Positions 55,821-64,000 of a stretch of DNA of 64,000 nucleotides are shown piece after piece. The notes below the pieces were generated by a model. The model saw only the letters and a list, made by a program, of their open reading frames with translations, had not been told where the DNA came from and made no database searches. Position 1 is the first letter of the stretch; each line of letters opens with the position of its first letter. Source of the DNA: Myxococcus fulvus (GTDB lineage: Bacteria; Myxococcota; Myxococcia; Myxococcales; Myxococcaceae); the NCBI RefSeq assembly GCF_900111765.1, contig NZ_FOIB01000009.1, positions 124,001 through 188,000 of the forward strand. Reading direction: 5' to 3'. The position numbers and the translations under genes are program-made.

Positions 55821-58673
55821 TCATCTGTCCAACTGGTAGAGCATCCGTTTGGCGGGGAGGTACTCGGGGTCCAACCCCACCACGCTCACGAGTTCCTTGC
55901 GCGCCTCGGCTCGCCGCTGCGTGGACTCCAGCTCCGCCAGCCGCACCCTCGCGGACCAGAGCGTGGGAGACAACCCCAGCGCATCGCGCAGCGCGCGCTT
56001 GGCGGGCTCCACCTGACGGCCGTCCGCCAGCGCCCAGCCATGCGCCAGGTGCGCCACCGGGTGCTGCCGCCCCGCCGACACCGCGCGCGTCGACAGCGCC
56101 CGCGCCTCCGTCGAGTTGCCCTTGCGCGTGGCGATGAGCGAGCGGTACGCCAGCGCGTCCGCGTTGTTCGCGTCCGACTCCAGCACGTCGCGCAGGTGCC
56201 GGTCCGCCGCGTCCAGATCTCCCTGATGGAAGCGCAGGACCCCCTCGTAGAGGGAGGGCGCCGGGTCATCGGGGTTCTGCGCGAGCGCGAGGATGGTGCC
56301 CTCCACGCCCTTCACCGTCTCCGCGGGCCGCATCCAGAAGCGCGTGCTCACCGGCCGGGGCTCCAGCCGCAGCGGGTCCGCCGCCAGGGCCTGCTTCAGC
56401 ACCCGGAACGCCTCCGTGCTCCGCTTCGCCGCGGCCTCGGCCACGCCCGCCAGCAGCTGCGCGTCCAGCCGCCGCGCATCCAGGCTCGTCGCCGTCTGGA
56501 AGCGCTCCAGTGCCTCCAGGGGCTTCTTCTCCAGGAGCAGCAGGCGGCCCTCCAGCACCGCCTCCAGCGCGCGGTCCTCGAGCCGACCCTTGATGCCGTC
56601 CAGGTGCTTGCGCGCCCTCGCCGCGTCGCGCTGCTCCAGCGCCACCAGGAAGACCTGCAGGTGCGCCTCGGGCAGCTCCTTCAAGAGGCCCAGCGCTTCT
56701 TCCGCGGCCTTCACGCCCGCGTCGCTGTTGCCCGCGGCGCGCTCGGCGGCGGCCAGATGCACGAGCACCTGCGCCACGTCGCGGTGGTCGTGGCGCTCGC
56801 GCGTCTTCAACAATGCCCGCAGCTCGCGAACGCCCGCGGCGGCGTTGCCCTCCGCCTGATAGCGCAGCACCGCGAGCGGCAGCAGCGCCCGCAGCTCCCC
56901 GGGGTCCGCCTTCACGCGCGCCTCGTACAGCTTGCGCGCCTCCTGCGGCTCACCGACCTCCTGGTAGATGCGCGACGTGGCCGCCAGGCTGTCCCAGTCC
57001 CGAGGGTCCGCCGTCAGGCGCTTGCGCAGCGTCTCCAGCGCGAGCTTGTACTCACCAGCGGACTCGTGCGCGAGCGCCCGGTAGTACTGGATGCGCCGGA
57101 GGTCCGGGGCGAGCTTCTGCGCCATGCCGAACTGCTGGTCCGCCAGCCCCCCGGACGACGACAGGTAGACGCGGCCCATCACCAGATGCGCCTCCGCCTT
57201 CTGCGCATCCGTCGCCTTCGCGTGCGCCAGCGACTCCTCCGCCAGCACCCGGGCCTGCTCTCGCGGCGCGGACTGCCGCGAGCGCGTCAGCAACAGGTTC
57301 GCCTCCGCCAGGAGCAGCAGGGGCACGCGTCCCGCGCGGGACTGCGCGGCCTCGACCAGCTCGCGCGCCTCCTTGAACGCCTCGTCGTCCAGCCCCGCGC
57401 CACGCCCCAACGCCAGCGCCTGGACATAGCCCGCGATGGCGTCGTCGCTGCGAGGGTCCAGCAACAACGCCTGCTGGAAGGACTCCTCGGCCTCCGTGTA
57501 CGCGGAGCGCTCCTCACGGGCCAGTTGCCGCCGCCCGTCCTCGAGTCGCTGCGCGCTCGTGCCCTCCAGCTCCAGGTACTTCAGCTTCCAGCGCGGGAGC
57601 ACCGCCTGGATGACGTCCGGGATGGGCGCCACGACGGGGGTCGCCGCCGCCTGCCGAGCCTCCTCCTGATGCTGCAGGTAGAAGTAGCCGCCCACACCCG
57701 CGCCCCCGAGCACGAGCACCAGCCCGCCCACCAGTCCCCATCGACCCCCACCGCTCGACGAACCCTGCTTCTGCGCGGAGCCCGAGCGCAGGTTGGACGG
57801 CGGACGCGCCGCCGCGCGCTTGCCACTGCGCGGTTCCGCGCCCAGCTCCGGCGCGGCCGGCGAGGGAGGGCCTCGCATCGTGCTCACGTCGTCCCGCATG
57901 CTCTGCCCCAGCGACGCGTCCACCCCACCCTCCTCGGGCGCGGTGAGCGGGGGCAGGAAGTCCATGCTCCCCGTCGCGGCGACGGGCGCGGGCGCGGCCG
58001 ACTTGGGCGCGCCTCCCGCGGGCTCGCGCTGACGGCACGCATCACAGATGCCGAGCGCCTGGTCGAACGGGTCGACGAGCGGCTTGTTGCAGGTGCGGCA
58101 CCCCATCGTCGCCGGCTTCGGCGCGGGAGCAGCGGCGGCGGGCGGAGGCGCGGCGGCGCGCGGCGGCGCCACCGAGACTGGCACCGCGCCGGGCTCCGAG
58201 GAGATGCGCGCCACGGGCGCGGGCGGCGAGGTGGGCGCGGGCCCGAGGAAGTCGAGCAGGGGATCCGCTCCCGCCGCGGGCGCCGGCGCGGGCCCGCCCA
58301 GGTCGGCGAACGGGTCCACCGGCGGAGCGCTGCTCGGAGAAGGCTCCGGCATCGCGCCGAAGTCTCCGAACAGGTCGGCCTCCGGCGCCGCGGCCTTCGC
58401 GAGCCGGGGGGGAGCGGCGGGCGCCTGCGCGGGCGTCGGCGCCGGAGCGCCGAAGTCACCGAACAGGTCATCCGCGGGAGGTGGCGAGGAGGGCGCGGCC
58501 GCCGCGGGACGTGACGGGGCCGCCGGCGCGTCCTGTGAAGGCACGGCCGAGGGATCCCGCCGGACGAGCTGCAGGTTGCGGCAGCGGGGACATTGCGCGC
58601 GGACGCCCTTTGCCGTGATCAGTCGATCATCGATGGCATAGGCGGCGGCGCATTTCTGGCAGACGATGCGCAT
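55821..58673 (-). CDS. TPR protein with two zinc ribbons and a membrane helix
   Basis: 950 residues. An MJ0042-type zinc ribbon (C5, C8, C28, C31) starts the protein; a second Cys quartet is at C192, C195, C210 and C213. Between them a Pro/Ala-rich linker carries repeated short motifs (DLFGDFG twice, DPFADLGG, DPLLDFLG) and SMDFLPPL follows. One membrane helix (about 313-333) is followed by some 600 residues of TPRs, presumably periplasmic. ATG at 58673 is three bases after the purH stop. A myxobacterial-type scaffold of unknown role, here locked into a purine/LPS operon. Confidence 0.85.
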   Translation of the reverse strand: MRIVCQKCAAAYAIDDRLITAKGVRAQCPRCRNLQLVRRDPSAVPSQDAPAAPSRPAAAAPSSPPPADDLFGDFGAPAPTPAQAPAAPPRLAKAAAPEADLFGDFGAMPEPSPSSAPPVDPFADLGGPAPAPAAGADPLLDFLGPAPTSPPAPVARISSEPGAVPVSVAPPRAAAPPPAAAAPAPKPATMGCRTCNKPLVDPFDQALGICDACRQREPAGGAPKSAAPAPVAATGSMDFLPPLTAPEEGGVDASLGQSMRDDVSTMRGPPSPAAPELGAEPRSGKRAAARPPSNLRSGSAQKQGSSSGGGRWGLVGGLVLVLGGAGVGGYFYLQHQEEARQAAATPVVAPIPDVIQAVLPRWKLKYLELEGTSAQRLEDGRRQLAREERSAYTEAEESFQQALLLDPRSDDAIAGYVQALALGRGAGLDDEAFKEARELVEAAQSRAGRVPLLLLAEANLLLTRSRQSAPREQARVLAEESLAHAKATDAQKAEAHLVMGRVYLSSSGGLADQQFGMAQKLAPDLRRIQYYRALAHESAGEYKLALETLRKRLTADPRDWDSLAATSRIYQEVGEPQEARKLYEARVKADPGELRALLPLAVLRYQAEGNAAAGVRELRALLKTRERHDHRDVAQVLVHLAAAERAAGNSDAGVKAAEEALGLLKELPEAHLQVFLVALEQRDAARARKHLDGIKGRLEDRALEAVLEGRLLLLEKKPLEALERFQTATSLDARRLDAQLLAGVAEAAAKRSTEAFRVLKQALAADPLRLEPRPVSTRFWMRPAETVKGVEGTILALAQNPDDPAPSLYEGVLRFHQGDLDAADRHLRDVLESDANNADALAYRSLIATRKGNSTEARALSTRAVSAGRQHPVAHLAHGWALADGRQVEPAKRALRDALGLSPTLWSARVRLAELESTQRRAEARKELVSVVGLDPEYLPAKRMLYQLDR

Positions 58674-58676
58674 GAG

Positions 58677-60221
58677 TCAGTGCCGGAAGTGTCGCACTCC
58701 GGTCACCACCATGGCCATCCCATGTTCGTCGGCGGCGGCGATGACCTCCGCATCCCGAACAGAGCCGCCCGGCTGGATGACGCAGGTCGCACCCGCCCGG
58801 GCCGCCTCGTCCAGGCCGTCCCGGAAGGGGAAGAAGGCGTCCGAGGCCACGGCGCTCCCCTGGAGGGCCGCTCCGCCGCGCTGCATCGCGATGCGGACCG
58901 AGTCCACCCGGTTCGTCTGTCCGCCGCCCTGCGCCAACAGCTGGCTGCCCGAGGCGAAGACGATGGCGTTGCTCTTGACGTGCTTGCACACCTTCCAGGC
59001 GAAGCGCAGGGCGCGCTCCTCGTCTGGTGTGGGTGCCCGTTTGGACACCACCTTCCAGCCCAGCTCCGGCTCCACCGCGTCCCGGTCCATCAGCAAAAGC
59101 CCCCCGGACACGCTCCGGCCGTCCAGCTGGGCCCTCGGCCGCGCGGTCGGCGACGCGAGCGCCGCGCCCGCCTCCAGCAGCCGCAGGTTCTTCTTGGCCG
59201 CCAGCACCTGGAGCGCCGCCTGCGAGTACGAGGGGGCGATGACCGCTTCCAGGAAGGTCTCCGCCATCGCCTGCGCCGTGGCCTCGTCCACCTCGCGGTT
59301 GAACGCCACGATGCCGCCGAACGCGGAGGTCTCATCCACCGCCCGCGCCGTGCGGTACGCCTTCACCAGCGCGTCATCCACCGCCACGCCACACGGCGTG
59401 TTGTGCTTGATGATGACCGCGGTGGGCCGCTCGGCGAACTCGAGCGCCAGGCCCAGCGCCGCGTCCAGGTCCAGGATGTTGTTGTACGAGAGCTCCTTGC
59501 CCTGGAGCACCTTGGCGAAGCCCACCGTCGGCTCCGACGGCGCCGAGTGCTCGCGGTAGAAGGCGCCGCGCTGGTGCGGGTTCTCCCCGTAGCGCAGGTC
59601 CTGCGCCTTCTTGAACGACAGCGACAGCTCTCCGGGGAAGGGCTCGCTTGCCTGCGCGGACAGCCACGCGGAGATGGACGCGTCGTAGGCCGCCGTGTGC
59701 GCGAACGCCTTGCGCATCAGCTTGCGCCGCGTCGCCTCGCCCACCGCCTTGTGCTGCTCCAGCTCCGCGAGCACCGACGGATAGTCGTCCGGGTCGACGA
59801 CGACAGCCACGTGGCGGAAGTTCTTCGCGGAGGCGCGCACCATCGCCGGCCCGCCGATGTCAATCTGCTCGATGACGTCCGCCTCCGCCGCGCCCGACGC
59901 CACCGTCTGGCGGAACGGATACAGGTTCACCGCGACCAGGGAGATGGGCTCGATGCCGTGCGCCTTCATCTCCTCGCGGTCCGCCTCCAGCTCCAGGCGG
60001 CCGAGGATGCCGCCGTGGATGCGCGGGTGGAGCGTCTTCACGCGGCCGCCGAGAATCTCGGGACTCTGCGTGTGCTCGGACACCTGGGAGGCGGGGATGC
60101 CGGCGCCCTTGAGCGCCTCCAAGGTTCCCCCCGTCGACAGCAACCGGAACCCCAGGTGAACCAGCCCCTGGGCGAAGGGAACCAGACCGCGCTTATCGGA
60201 AACGCTGAGGAGTGCCAGCAC
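58677..60221 (-). CDS. purH: bifunctional AICAR transformylase/IMP cyclohydrolase
   Basis: 514 residues; the last two steps of IMP synthesis. The N-terminal MGS-like cyclohydrolase domain begins LALLSVSDKRGLVPFAQGL with LLSTGGT and ILGGRVKTLHPRIHGGIL; the C-terminal transformylase has DLRYGENPHQRGAFY and the catalytic Lys-His in VIIKHNTPCGVAV. GTG at 60221 has GAGG seven bases upstream. A promoter with perfect -35 lies just upstream. First gene of a six-gene operon. Confidence 0.97.
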   Translation of the reverse strand: MLALLSVSDKRGLVPFAQGLVHLGFRLLSTGGTLEALKGAGIPASQVSEHTQSPEILGGRVKTLHPRIHGGILGRLELEADREEMKAHGIEPISLVAVNLYPFRQTVASGAAEADVIEQIDIGGPAMVRASAKNFRHVAVVVDPDDYPSVLAELEQHKAVGEATRRKLMRKAFAHTAAYDASISAWLSAQASEPFPGELSLSFKKAQDLRYGENPHQRGAFYREHSAPSEPTVGFAKVLQGKELSYNNILDLDAALGLALEFAERPTAVIIKHNTPCGVAVDDALVKAYRTARAVDETSAFGGIVAFNREVDEATAQAMAETFLEAVIAPSYSQAALQVLAAKKNLRLLEAGAALASPTARPRAQLDGRSVSGGLLLMDRDAVEPELGWKVVSKRAPTPDEERALRFAWKVCKHVKSNAIVFASGSQLLAQGGGQTNRVDSVRIAMQRGGAALQGSAVASDAFFPFRDGLDEAARAGATCVIQPGGSVRDAEVIAAADEHGMAMVVTGVRHFRH

Positions 60222-60250
60222 GTGTGCGCCTCGGTGTGCGGGAAGCGGCG

Positions 60251-60279
60251 GTAGTAGCAACCACCCCCTGGGGTGTCAA
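60251..60279 (-). promoter_or_regulatory. purH operon promoter with dyad in spacer
   Basis: On the minus strand, TTGACA (60274-60279) and TACTAC (60251-60256) are separated by 17 bases. The spacer and -35 edge hold the dyad CACCCC-CT-GGGGTG (60262-60275), a possible operator. Predicted transcription start is about 20 bases before the GTG start. Confidence 0.6.
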
Positions 60280-60325
60280 CGCAACACGTCGGCGCGACGT
60301 TGGCGGCACCAGGCCACCGGTCGAT

Positions 60326-60817
60326 TCAGGGCTTGCGGGCCGAGACAGGAGGCTCGGCCTCGGTGGCCTCGCGCAGCTTCATCAGCCCGCGCGTCTCCAC
60401 CTGACGGATGCGCTCACGGGTGAGGTTCATGATCTCCCCCACCTCCTCGAGCGTGATGCCGCCCTTCTCCGCCACGTCCAGGGCGCAGGTGTGCTCCAGC
60501 TCCCAGATCTCCTTGTCCGGGAAGTTGAGCTTGATGGACCCGGTCTCCGGGTTCACGTCCAGATACAGGTTGTGCTTGCAGGAGACGAACATGCACGGAC
60601 GCGGTCCGTTCACGCAGTCCGCGCGCGTGCGCGGCCGGGTGTCGTCCATCTGCTTGAGCAGGTCCGCCTCTTCCGGGTCCACCTGCCCGGTGAGCCGACG
60701 GCGGCGCAAATCACGCGCCATCTCCTTGCGCGACATCGTCTTGGACCGTCGGCGCTCCTGCGCCAGGTCCTCTTGCGCCTGGTCTCCGCCCTCCTCCAAT
60801 TGCTTCACTTCCGACAT
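60326..60817 (-). CDS. sigma-region-4-only protein with four conserved-looking cysteines
   Basis: 163 residues. The C-terminal HTH (GITLEEVGEIMNLTRERIRQVETRGLMKLRE) is a sigma-70 region 4.2, which reads -35 elements, but there is no region 2, so it cannot act as a standard sigma factor. Upstream is a Cys motif C68-x6-C75-x4-C80-x30-C111 (DCVNGPRPCMFVSCKHNLYL ... LEHTCALD) that could bind zinc or an Fe-S cluster. The N-terminus is charged and helical. ATG at 60817 follows GGAGGGG. It lies in line with the MerR gene upstream and purH downstream. Confidence 0.85.
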   Translation of the reverse strand: MSEVKQLEEGGDQAQEDLAQERRRSKTMSRKEMARDLRRRRLTGQVDPEEADLLKQMDDTRPRTRADCVNGPRPCMFVSCKHNLYLDVNPETGSIKLNFPDKEIWELEHTCALDVAEKGGITLEEVGEIMNLTRERIRQVETRGLMKLREATEAEPPVSARKP

Positions 60818-60872
60818 GTCCCCTCCACGTGAGGCCAGTCTAACCGGGTCCACCGGTCGCAGGGCCGGCATC

Positions 60873-61397
60873 TTATTGCGAACTCATCGTTTCGTCTTCG
60901 CGTGCGGTCACCGCGCTGCCCAGCCGGGCCACGTCCCGGACCAGATCCTGCGCTCTTTGCCGCAGCGTTGCCAACTCCGCCTCGAGCGAACGTCGATGCT
61001 CCCCCCCGAAGGCGCGCTCTCCCAACTCGTCCTGGAGCCCATCCAATAGACCGCCGAGGTCGCGTTCCACCTGGTCGATGTGGTTGCGGTGGAAGACGAA
61101 GGACTTCTTGATGTCCTCCAGGGTGTGCCCCTCCGCCATCATCTTCTTGATGACATTGATCCGGCGCACCGCTTCCACGGGGTAGAGCCCCAGGCTCCCC
61201 TGGTGCTTCCCCTTCCGCCCCACCCGGCGACTCCTCGGTAGCAACCCCGCCTGGACGTACTTGCGGAAGGTCGCCTCCGACAGCCTCACGCCCCTCGGAC
61301 GAAAGATTTCAAGGATGGCGCTCGCGGGCAGACCGCCCGCGTTCTCGCGCTCGATCCGAGCAATCTCGTCGGGAGCCAACAGGTCCATCGGTTCCAT
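60873..61397 (-). CDS. MerR-family transcriptional regulator
   Basis: 174 residues. The N-terminal winged helix reads LSEATFRKYVQAGLLPRSRR and then LGLYPVEAVRRINVIKKMMAEGHTLEDIKK, typical MerR; a coiled coil (ELATLRQRAQDLVRDVARL) forms the dimer tail. No Cys or ligand pocket is seen in the tail. ATG at 61397 lacks a ribosome site but is only two bases from a TATATT -10-like hexamer, suggesting a leaderless mRNA; ATG at 61388 is an alternative. It may be cotranscribed with the sigma4-only gene 55 bases downstream. Confidence 0.87.
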   Translation of the reverse strand: MEPMDLLAPDEIARIERENAGGLPASAILEIFRPRGVRLSEATFRKYVQAGLLPRSRRVGRKGKHQGSLGLYPVEAVRRINVIKKMMAEGHTLEDIKKSFVFHRNHIDQVERDLGGLLDGLQDELGERAFGGEHRRSLEAELATLRQRAQDLVRDVARLGSAVTAREDETMSSQ

Positions 61398-61399
61398 TG

Positions 61400-61433
61400 A
61401 ATATAAGCCACTCAGTAGAAGACACTGAGTGCC
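61400..61433 (-). promoter_or_regulatory. MerR gene promoter with inverted repeat
   Basis: TATATT on the minus strand (61400-61405) is preceded by an inverted repeat with 10-base arms, nine matching (GCCACTCAGT at 61407-61416 and ACTGAGTGCC at 61424-61433). The repeat covers the spacer and -35 region, as expected for an autoregulatory MerR-type site; no consensus -35 is present, which also fits MerR-activated promoters. Confidence 0.55.
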
Positions 61434-61745
61434 AGAAACGACCATTCGGTGTCAAGGCAGACCGCTACAGGCCTGTCGTGCTGTCGGCCTGTTCACGCTT
61501 TCGAGAAAGACGGCGAGTGCGCCCGTGCCCGAGCGAACGGCGCTTCGAGCGGAGTGCTCGCGGACCCGGAGGACCCCTCGGTTTTCCACGAGACGACGCG
61601 CGACGCGGGGTGACGGGAGACCCGGCACGCGACTCGGACGCGGAGTGATGCGGGGACGCGGGTGGGCCGGGTCAGCTCACGGCGCACGACGGAGGCGCGC
61701 GCGGAGACGACGCGAAGCGTGACGGCACGACGTCGATGCGGAGGT
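61434..61745. other. non-coding stretch between kinase and MerR genes
   Basis: About 310 bases with no convincing gene. It holds the downstream end of the kinase transcript; no classical terminator was recognised. Confidence 0.4.
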
Positions 61746-64000
61746 TCAACGACCGCGCGGCGGTCGGAACTCTCGCGTCACCGTGCTGCCCGCGGAGATG
61801 GTGACGACGAAGAGCTTCTCTCCCGCCGGATGATGGAAGAGCAGCTTGTAGGTGCCCGGCGCGAGCTTGAAGGTCGCGCGCCCGGAGACTTCGCCCAGCT
61901 TCCGTCCGTCGAGGAAGACCGTCGCGTACGGCGTGGCCCGGACGAGCAGCGTGCCCGTGCTCGCGGTGGCCTGCGACGAGGGCTCGGGGACGGACTCTCC
62001 CTTCGAGGGAGCCGGTCCCGCCGCGAGCGCCTCCTCGCGCTTCATTCCCTCGACCTCGGCTTCGGAATCGGCGGACGAGGGCTCCGCCACCGGGCTCGCG
62101 GAGTCACCGGTCTCCGCTCCAGTCTTCGGCGGGGTGGGCGTCGGCCCCGTGCCGCCACGCGCGCTGAACTCGCTCGGCGCGGGGTCCCGAGCAGCAACGG
62201 CCTCGGGCGGAGTCTTCACCGCGGAGTCAGAAGGAGTCTGCGTGCCCGCCGGCACCGAGCCCCATCGGTCCTTCGTCACCACGAGGGCGGACACGAGCAG
62301 CGCCAGGCCCAGGCTGCCGACGAGCGGCCACGTCCTCGGCCGCCGCGACTTCGACGTCGATGCGCTGCCCGGCGATGAATCGGTGACGGTGGGGACCTCA
62401 CTGCCCGACAGGGACTGTGGCCCCCCTGCCCGCGCATCGAGCGCCGCGACATGTCCGCCCGTCGATGACCGCGCACGGCCCTGGCTCGCGTCTCGTTGCG
62501 CCCAAGCTCCCGAGGGGTCTCGGTCCAGCGCGCCATCATCGACGAGCTCCGGAGCGCCTTCCGGCCCGGGCGATGACGTCGCCGCCCCCTCGGACGCGTC
62601 ATCACGCTCCGCGCTGGAGTCCTGTCGCGCGACAGCGGCCACATCGCCCGGTCGGCTCGGCGTCCGAGCGGGCACCGCCGACACACCGGAGGTCTCCTTC
62701 TCGAGAGGCAGCGGAACCGAGGGTGTCCCCTCCGGACGGCTCGGGCGCACCGAGGCCAGCGGCACGGCCACGGGCGGAAGCGGAGTGGGCCGCCGAGGCA
62801 CCGGCGACGACGCCACCGCCGGCAGCGGCAGCATCGGCGTGGCCATGGGCGGCAACGGGACGAGGGGCGCCTCCATCACGGCCTCGTCGCGCCGGGGCAG
62901 CACGAAGGTGGACGCATCGAAGTCCTCGTCGGGCGAGGACGGCGCCGCCCCACCCGTGCGCCCCGGTCTCATCACCGCGGTGGGCTCCCTGCGCGACGGA
63001 GCCAGCGGCGCGACGTCCTCGTCGTCCCCCTCGGGCCCCTGCTCGCCCGGCAGCACCTGCGTGCGCTCCTGCACCGCGGGCAGCGCCATGGTGGGCGTCG
63101 TGGGGAACAGCCGCCGCAGGAAGCCCGCCAGGTCCGTGTCATCCACGGAGCGGGCGTGCCGCAACACGCACTGCGCCAGGGCGCGCTCCAGCTCTCCCGC
63201 CGTCTGGAACCGCGCGGCCGGGTCTCGCTCCAGCGCGCGCATCACCACCGCGTCCAGCTCCGCGGGAACCTCCGGGTTGAGCCGCGCCGGAGGCGGGATG
63301 ACGCTGTGCTGCACCGCGCGCAGCACCGCCAGCTCCGAGTCCCCGTCGAACAGCCGCCCGCCCGTCAGCATCTCCCACAGCACCACGCCCAGCGCGAACA
63401 GGTCCGTGCGCGAGTCCACGTCCTCGCCCCGGGACTGCTCCGGGGACATGTACGCGAACTTGCCCTTGAGCATCCCAGGCTGCGTGAGCTTCTTGCCCGC
63501 CTTGGCGATGCCGAAGTCCGTCAGCTTCACCGCGCCGTCGTACGAGAGCAGCACGTTGTGCGGCGTCACGTCGCGGTGCACCAGGTCCAGCGGATGCCCG
63601 TTCACCTTCAGCCGGTGCGCGTAGTGCAGCCCCCGGGCGACCTCCGCGCCGATGTGCGCCACCAGCATCGGCGGCATCGGCTCCATCAGCTCCTTGCACT
63701 TGCGCCGCAGCTCCCACAGCGAGCAGCCGCGCACGTACTCCATCGCCAGGTAGTACGTGTCCTCGTGCTTGTCGAAGTCGAAGATCTGCACCACGTTCGC
63801 GTGGTTGAGCCGCGAGGCCAGCCGAGCCTCCGCGATGAACATCCCCACGAACTCCGGGTCGCTCGCCAGGAACGCGCGCACCCGCTTGATGACCACTTCC
63901 TTCTCGAAGCCCTCCGCGCCCCGGGCGGTGCAGAGGTAGATCTCCGCCATCCCGCCCTCCGCGAGCTTGCGGCGGACGACGTACTTGCCGATCTGCGTAC
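61746..64000 (-). CDS. Ser/Thr protein kinase with PEGA domain (N-terminus cut by window edge)
   Basis: 751 residues visible; the start lies beyond base 64000. The reading frame enters with IGKYVVRRKLAEGGMAEIYL, so the glycine loop is included. Catalytic lysine in VVIKRVRAF, catalytic loop LVHRDVTPHNVLL, DFG in VKLTDFGIAKA and APE-equivalent AYMSPEQSRG are intact, so it should be active. After the kinase domain comes a long Pro/Ser/Thr-rich linker, one membrane helix (WPLVGSLGLALLVSALVV) and a C-terminal PEGA domain (LVRATPYATVFLDGRKLGEV), likely outside the membrane and perhaps binding cell-wall or surface polymers. Confidence 0.94.
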   Translation of the reverse strand, partial: TQIGKYVVRRKLAEGGMAEIYLCTARGAEGFEKEVVIKRVRAFLASDPEFVGMFIAEARLASRLNHANVVQIFDFDKHEDTYYLAMEYVRGCSLWELRRKCKELMEPMPPMLVAHIGAEVARGLHYAHRLKVNGHPLDLVHRDVTPHNVLLSYDGAVKLTDFGIAKAGKKLTQPGMLKGKFAYMSPEQSRGEDVDSRTDLFALGVVLWEMLTGGRLFDGDSELAVLRAVQHSVIPPPARLNPEVPAELDAVVMRALERDPAARFQTAGELERALAQCVLRHARSVDDTDLAGFLRRLFPTTPTMALPAVQERTQVLPGEQGPEGDDEDVAPLAPSRREPTAVMRPGRTGGAAPSSPDEDFDASTFVLPRRDEAVMEAPLVPLPPMATPMLPLPAVASSPVPRRPTPLPPVAVPLASVRPSRPEGTPSVPLPLEKETSGVSAVPARTPSRPGDVAAVARQDSSAERDDASEGAATSSPGPEGAPELVDDGALDRDPSGAWAQRDASQGRARSSTGGHVAALDARAGGPQSLSGSEVPTVTDSSPGSASTSKSRRPRTWPLVGSLGLALLVSALVVTKDRWGSVPAGTQTPSDSAVKTPPEAVAARDPAPSEFSARGGTGPTPTPPKTGAETGDSASPVAEPSSADSEAEVEGMKREEALAAGPAPSKGESVPEPSSQATASTGTLLVRATPYATVFLDGRKLGEVSGRATFKLAPGTYKLLFHHPAGEKLFVVTISAGSTVTREFRPPRGR

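Overview
This window reads as a slice of a large, very GC-rich myxobacterial chromosome (order Myxococcales, probably the Myxococcus/Corallococcus/Pyxidicoccus group). The inference rests on strong GC3 bias, many GTG starts, a Ser/Thr kinase with the HRDVTPHN loop and a PEGA tail, TPR proteins with an N-terminal zinc ribbon, an MshEN-domain protein with huge low-complexity linkers, adenosylcobalamin-dependent ribonucleotide reductase, and secreted lysyl-endopeptidase-like proteases. No tRNA, rRNA, insertion sequence, phage gene or CRISPR array was seen. Both terminal genes are cut by the window: an acyl-CoA dehydrogenase at the left and a Ser/Thr kinase at the right.

Layout. 1-8.9 kb: acyl-CoA dehydrogenase (-); an RND efflux operon (membrane fusion lipoprotein, HAE1-type pump, MarR regulator, secreted unknown) (+); alpha-methylacyl-CoA racemase and an SCP2 sterol-carrier protein (-). 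9-17.2 kb: a single-receiver response regulator divergent from a degenerate histidine kinase; tatA; acyl-CoA synthetase with a small TPR protein; a sigma-70-family factor; and an overlapping FAD oxidase / folE / Rieske operon. 17.3-22.7 kb: an envelope-spanning metal-uptake operon (small Cys/His protein, outer-membrane barrel, periplasmic metal-binding protein, His/Cys lipoprotein, ABC ATPase, permease). 22.8-31.9 kb: a ChaN/Tiki-like lipoprotein, a cysteine hydrolase, an overlapping operon of unknowns with TPR and MerC-like proteins, two more His-rich envelope proteins, a circularly permuted ATP-grasp enzyme and a Bax-inhibitor-1 protein. 32-37 kb: an AA10 lytic polysaccharide monooxygenase, a thioredoxin-like ferredoxin and nrdJ behind a 600-bp non-coding leader.

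37-47 kb: a 1799-residue MshEN / collagen-like / GAF-like protein, then two tandem paralogous secreted proteases duplicated together with their upstream regions and terminators. 47-60 kb: polysaccharide genes (polyprenyl-phosphate sugar transferase, two glycosyltransferases) and a six-gene minus-strand operon, purH - TPR/zinc-ribbon protein - purD - lptF - lptG - O-antigen-ligase-like, whose genes overlap or nearly touch. 60-64 kb: a sigma-region-4-only protein with four cysteines, a MerR regulator and the kinase.

Functionally the region is mostly envelope and lipid work: fatty-acid and branched-chain acyl-CoA metabolism (acyl-CoA dehydrogenase, racemase, SCP2, acyl-CoA synthetase), export and drug efflux, metal uptake, LPS transport and ligation, and secreted predation enzymes. 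The items I consider most worth following are the giant collagen-like MshEN protein, the four-Cys sigma4-only protein, the metal-uptake operon with its paralogous Cys/His proteins, a dyad motif shared by two lipid genes, and the nrdJ leader.
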